From Phytophthora colocasiae (Eukaryota > Oomycota > Peronosporomycetes > Peronosporales > Peronosporaceae): 64,000 bases of DNA. Below the pieces are notes generated by a model that searched no databases, was not told where the DNA came from, and saw nothing but the letters and a program-made list of their open reading frames with translations. Below are positions 62,252 through 64,000 of this stretch, in pieces. The stretch covers positions 620,001 to 684,000 of the forward strand of contig JAGKQI010000020.1 of the NCBI GenBank assembly GCA_018806915.1. Direction: 5' to 3'. The translations under genes were made by a program, and so were the position numbers. How positions within the stretch are numbered: position 1 is the first letter of the stretch; each line of letters begins with the position of its first letter.

Positions 62252-64000
62252 CTATAGAAACGCCCTCAGCCCATTACCAGCATCTCCTTGCCGTTGCTGA
62301 CTGGTGTTTTCGTCATTCTCGTCTTGAGGTGGACTGTGATTCACTGGTACATTCTCTTTGCCTTCGCTGGACACATCCTTGACGTAGAAGAACATATAGC
62401 ACGATTCCTGGCTTCGGTATGCTTGCAACGCATAATCTTCGGAGATCTATAGGGGAATGTACATGTAGGTGAGACCACAACTACAGTAGTATAAAGTAGA
62501 CGAAGCGAATTCGTACCACTGACTCATGTGTATCATTTCGACGGATCCATTGGCCCTCAGCATTACATATATCGGCAACGTAATGTCCCTCATCGATGCT
62601 CTTACCGATGTGGTGGATAATACTCTGTACCAAGTACAAATACAAATAAGAACACCGCACACGGGCAATAACAGCGCGTCGCGTACCTTCAGGATGTAAC
62701 GAGATCCGTTTCTTGATCGAGAAATGTTGTTGATCGAAAGGGATGGATCAATCACGGGGGGAGGAGCAATCGGGTCGCATCTCTTGAACAAAGCACCAGT
62801 ACAAGGATTTACCTCGAAACGTTTCAGGTGGAAAACGAGAACTGACGGTAGAGATTTAACCTGGTACACCGACTCCGCCTCCTTACCATCTTTGCATTTC
62901 TCACAAGTCAACTCCAGTACCTCCGTTTCAAATTGCTTCTGGATCAGTGATTCCAGCTCAATCGTTGGTGGTCTTGTTGATAAACCAGGAGCAGGAGTTA
63001 ACGGTGACGTCACTGATCTCATCACAGTGTCCACGTTCTTGTTAGGAGACTGCGCGGGCTCCTCGCTCACCACATACTTTTCTCTGTAGCTACAAGAAGC
63101 TTTGGGGCAGCAATAAAAGCGCTCGTCGCCCTCTCCTGTTGATACAGGAGAGAAATTACAAAAGCACTGGCGTACAGGGGACGGGGGTTCTTGCGGCTCC
63201 TGCTCGGCAGTGGGTTCTGGTTCGGGAACGGGATAGTACGGAAGATCCAGGGAGAAATCGTAAAATGTCTCTGTCTGCTTTCGGCTGTACCCACACTTCC
63301 GGCAGGTTAACGTGCGGTTCAATTCTGCTCGAAAGCATTTTGCTGGTGGCAGCCGGCAGATGAGATCCAGATCAGCATCTGATGACTTTTTCTCGTTTTC
63401 TTGCTGGCTTTCGTTCGCCTTGGGACCATTGCGGAAGAAATTTAAGAGGTTACTCTTCTGTATCTGAGGAGATGACTTCGCCTCCGCTTGAACCTTCGCC
63501 GTGACTTCATGAACCATTTGCACAAGCTCTTTCTCAAACTCTGTCACTAAGTTCAGCAAAAACTCGTGAGCATCCTGCTGGAAATGGCTAAAAGAAATTA
63601 AAAAGTAATTAGTATCAGACTTCGCAACAGTTCCAGGTAACAACACGTACGTCGCGAAGATGGGGTTCTTCTTTCCCATTACGTTCTTGAGCGGTTCGGG
63701 GTTGATCGTTGTATCGCTGCCATCGATAACCAATTGAAGCAACTGGCTCAAGGTGTACTGCAGCGGAAGATGTTTCACGTCTCCGCTAGTGCGCCAATTG
63801 TTGAAAATGGTCTTGAGTTGCTCAATTGTTTTAGCCTTCACAATTGGCTGAGGCTGTTTTTGGATAATCTTCAGCAGGTTCTCCTCGTCTTGCACACCAT
63901 TCACAAACTCCGGAAGAGCTGCAAGAGCCTGTACAATAGCGTTCATGTAGCAGTAGTTGCCCAGATTAAGCAATCCATGGGTGCTCCTTTGAGTTCCATC
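62252..64000 (-). CDS. Ubiquitin-specific protease (USP), 5' end outside window
   Basis: Four exons seen: 63651-64000 (continues beyond the edge), 62687-63587, 62517-62624 and 62252-62446, all in phase. The Cys box reads THGLLNLGNYCYMNAIVQAL (usual GNTCYMN, here GNYCYMN). The QQDAHEFL box follows intron 1. Two C-x2-C pairs (CRKCGYSRKQTETFYDFSLDL and LTCEKCKDGKEAES) form the fingers subdomain, and the His box GKSIDEGHYVADICN is in exon 3. A cysteine-rich insertion (QCFCNF...FYCCPKASCSY) between the halves looks like an extra zinc site. It removes ubiquitin from unknown substrates. It converges on the Ca2+-ATPase gene, 263 bp apart. Confidence 0.9.

Overview
The window is nuclear DNA of an oomycete, most likely Phytophthora or a close relative. 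This is inferred from three things: compact genes with 60-75 nt introns bounded by GTRNGT...YAG, an axonemal EFHC/DM10 gene (zoospore flagella), and a set of Tc1-, MULE-, IS630- and pogo/Tigger-type transposon remnants. Secreted tyrosinase and starch-binding amylase genes also fit a plant-associated oomycete. I could not check the species by alignment.

Layout. 1-1767: 3' end of a PRPP synthetase gene and an HVA22/REEP-type membrane protein gene. 1797-5982: a nested transposon. A dead Tc1-like element with about 250-bp terminal inverted repeats carries, inside its left repeat, a 3.1-kb head-to-tail array of four units. The units have all the structural marks of Helitrons: 5'-TC, a hairpin 11 nt before a terminal CTAG, and insertion between A and T. 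6040-24109: dense genes for a LEA2-like membrane protein, cytosolic carboxypeptidase, SK-type K+ channel, PhyH-type dioxygenase, TALE homeodomain protein, family X DNA polymerase, HSD10-like dehydrogenase, ALG6 glucosyltransferase and a small mitochondrial protein. 25112-46649: omega-amidase (NIT2), mitochondrial RbfA, a seven-module copper P-type ATPase, RluA-type pseudouridine synthase, EFHC/Rib72-like axonemal protein, NOP56, secreted tyrosinase, an FHA-domain protein and PSMD5. 46650-53560: a second transposon graveyard with an AT-rich stretch, a GC-rich retroelement-like block, a MULE with a large inverted duplication, an IS630/Tc1-like element with 31-bp inverted repeats, and a CENP-B/Tigger-like remnant. 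53568-64000: secreted alpha-amylase, an AGC kinase, a plasma-membrane-type Ca2+-ATPase, and a ubiquitin-specific protease cut by the window edge.

The genes are a housekeeping mixture: nucleotide metabolism, N-glycosylation, rRNA modification, proteasome assembly, ion transport and flagella. There are no operons. Spacing is very tight. Several pairs are divergent with 75-135 bp between starts. Several are convergent, and one pair overlaps at its stop codons. Splice coordinates were worked out by hand from GT/AG signals, reading-frame phase and protein-family continuity. Where they fail (ALG6 exon 2, the 5' end of the kinase) this is stated.
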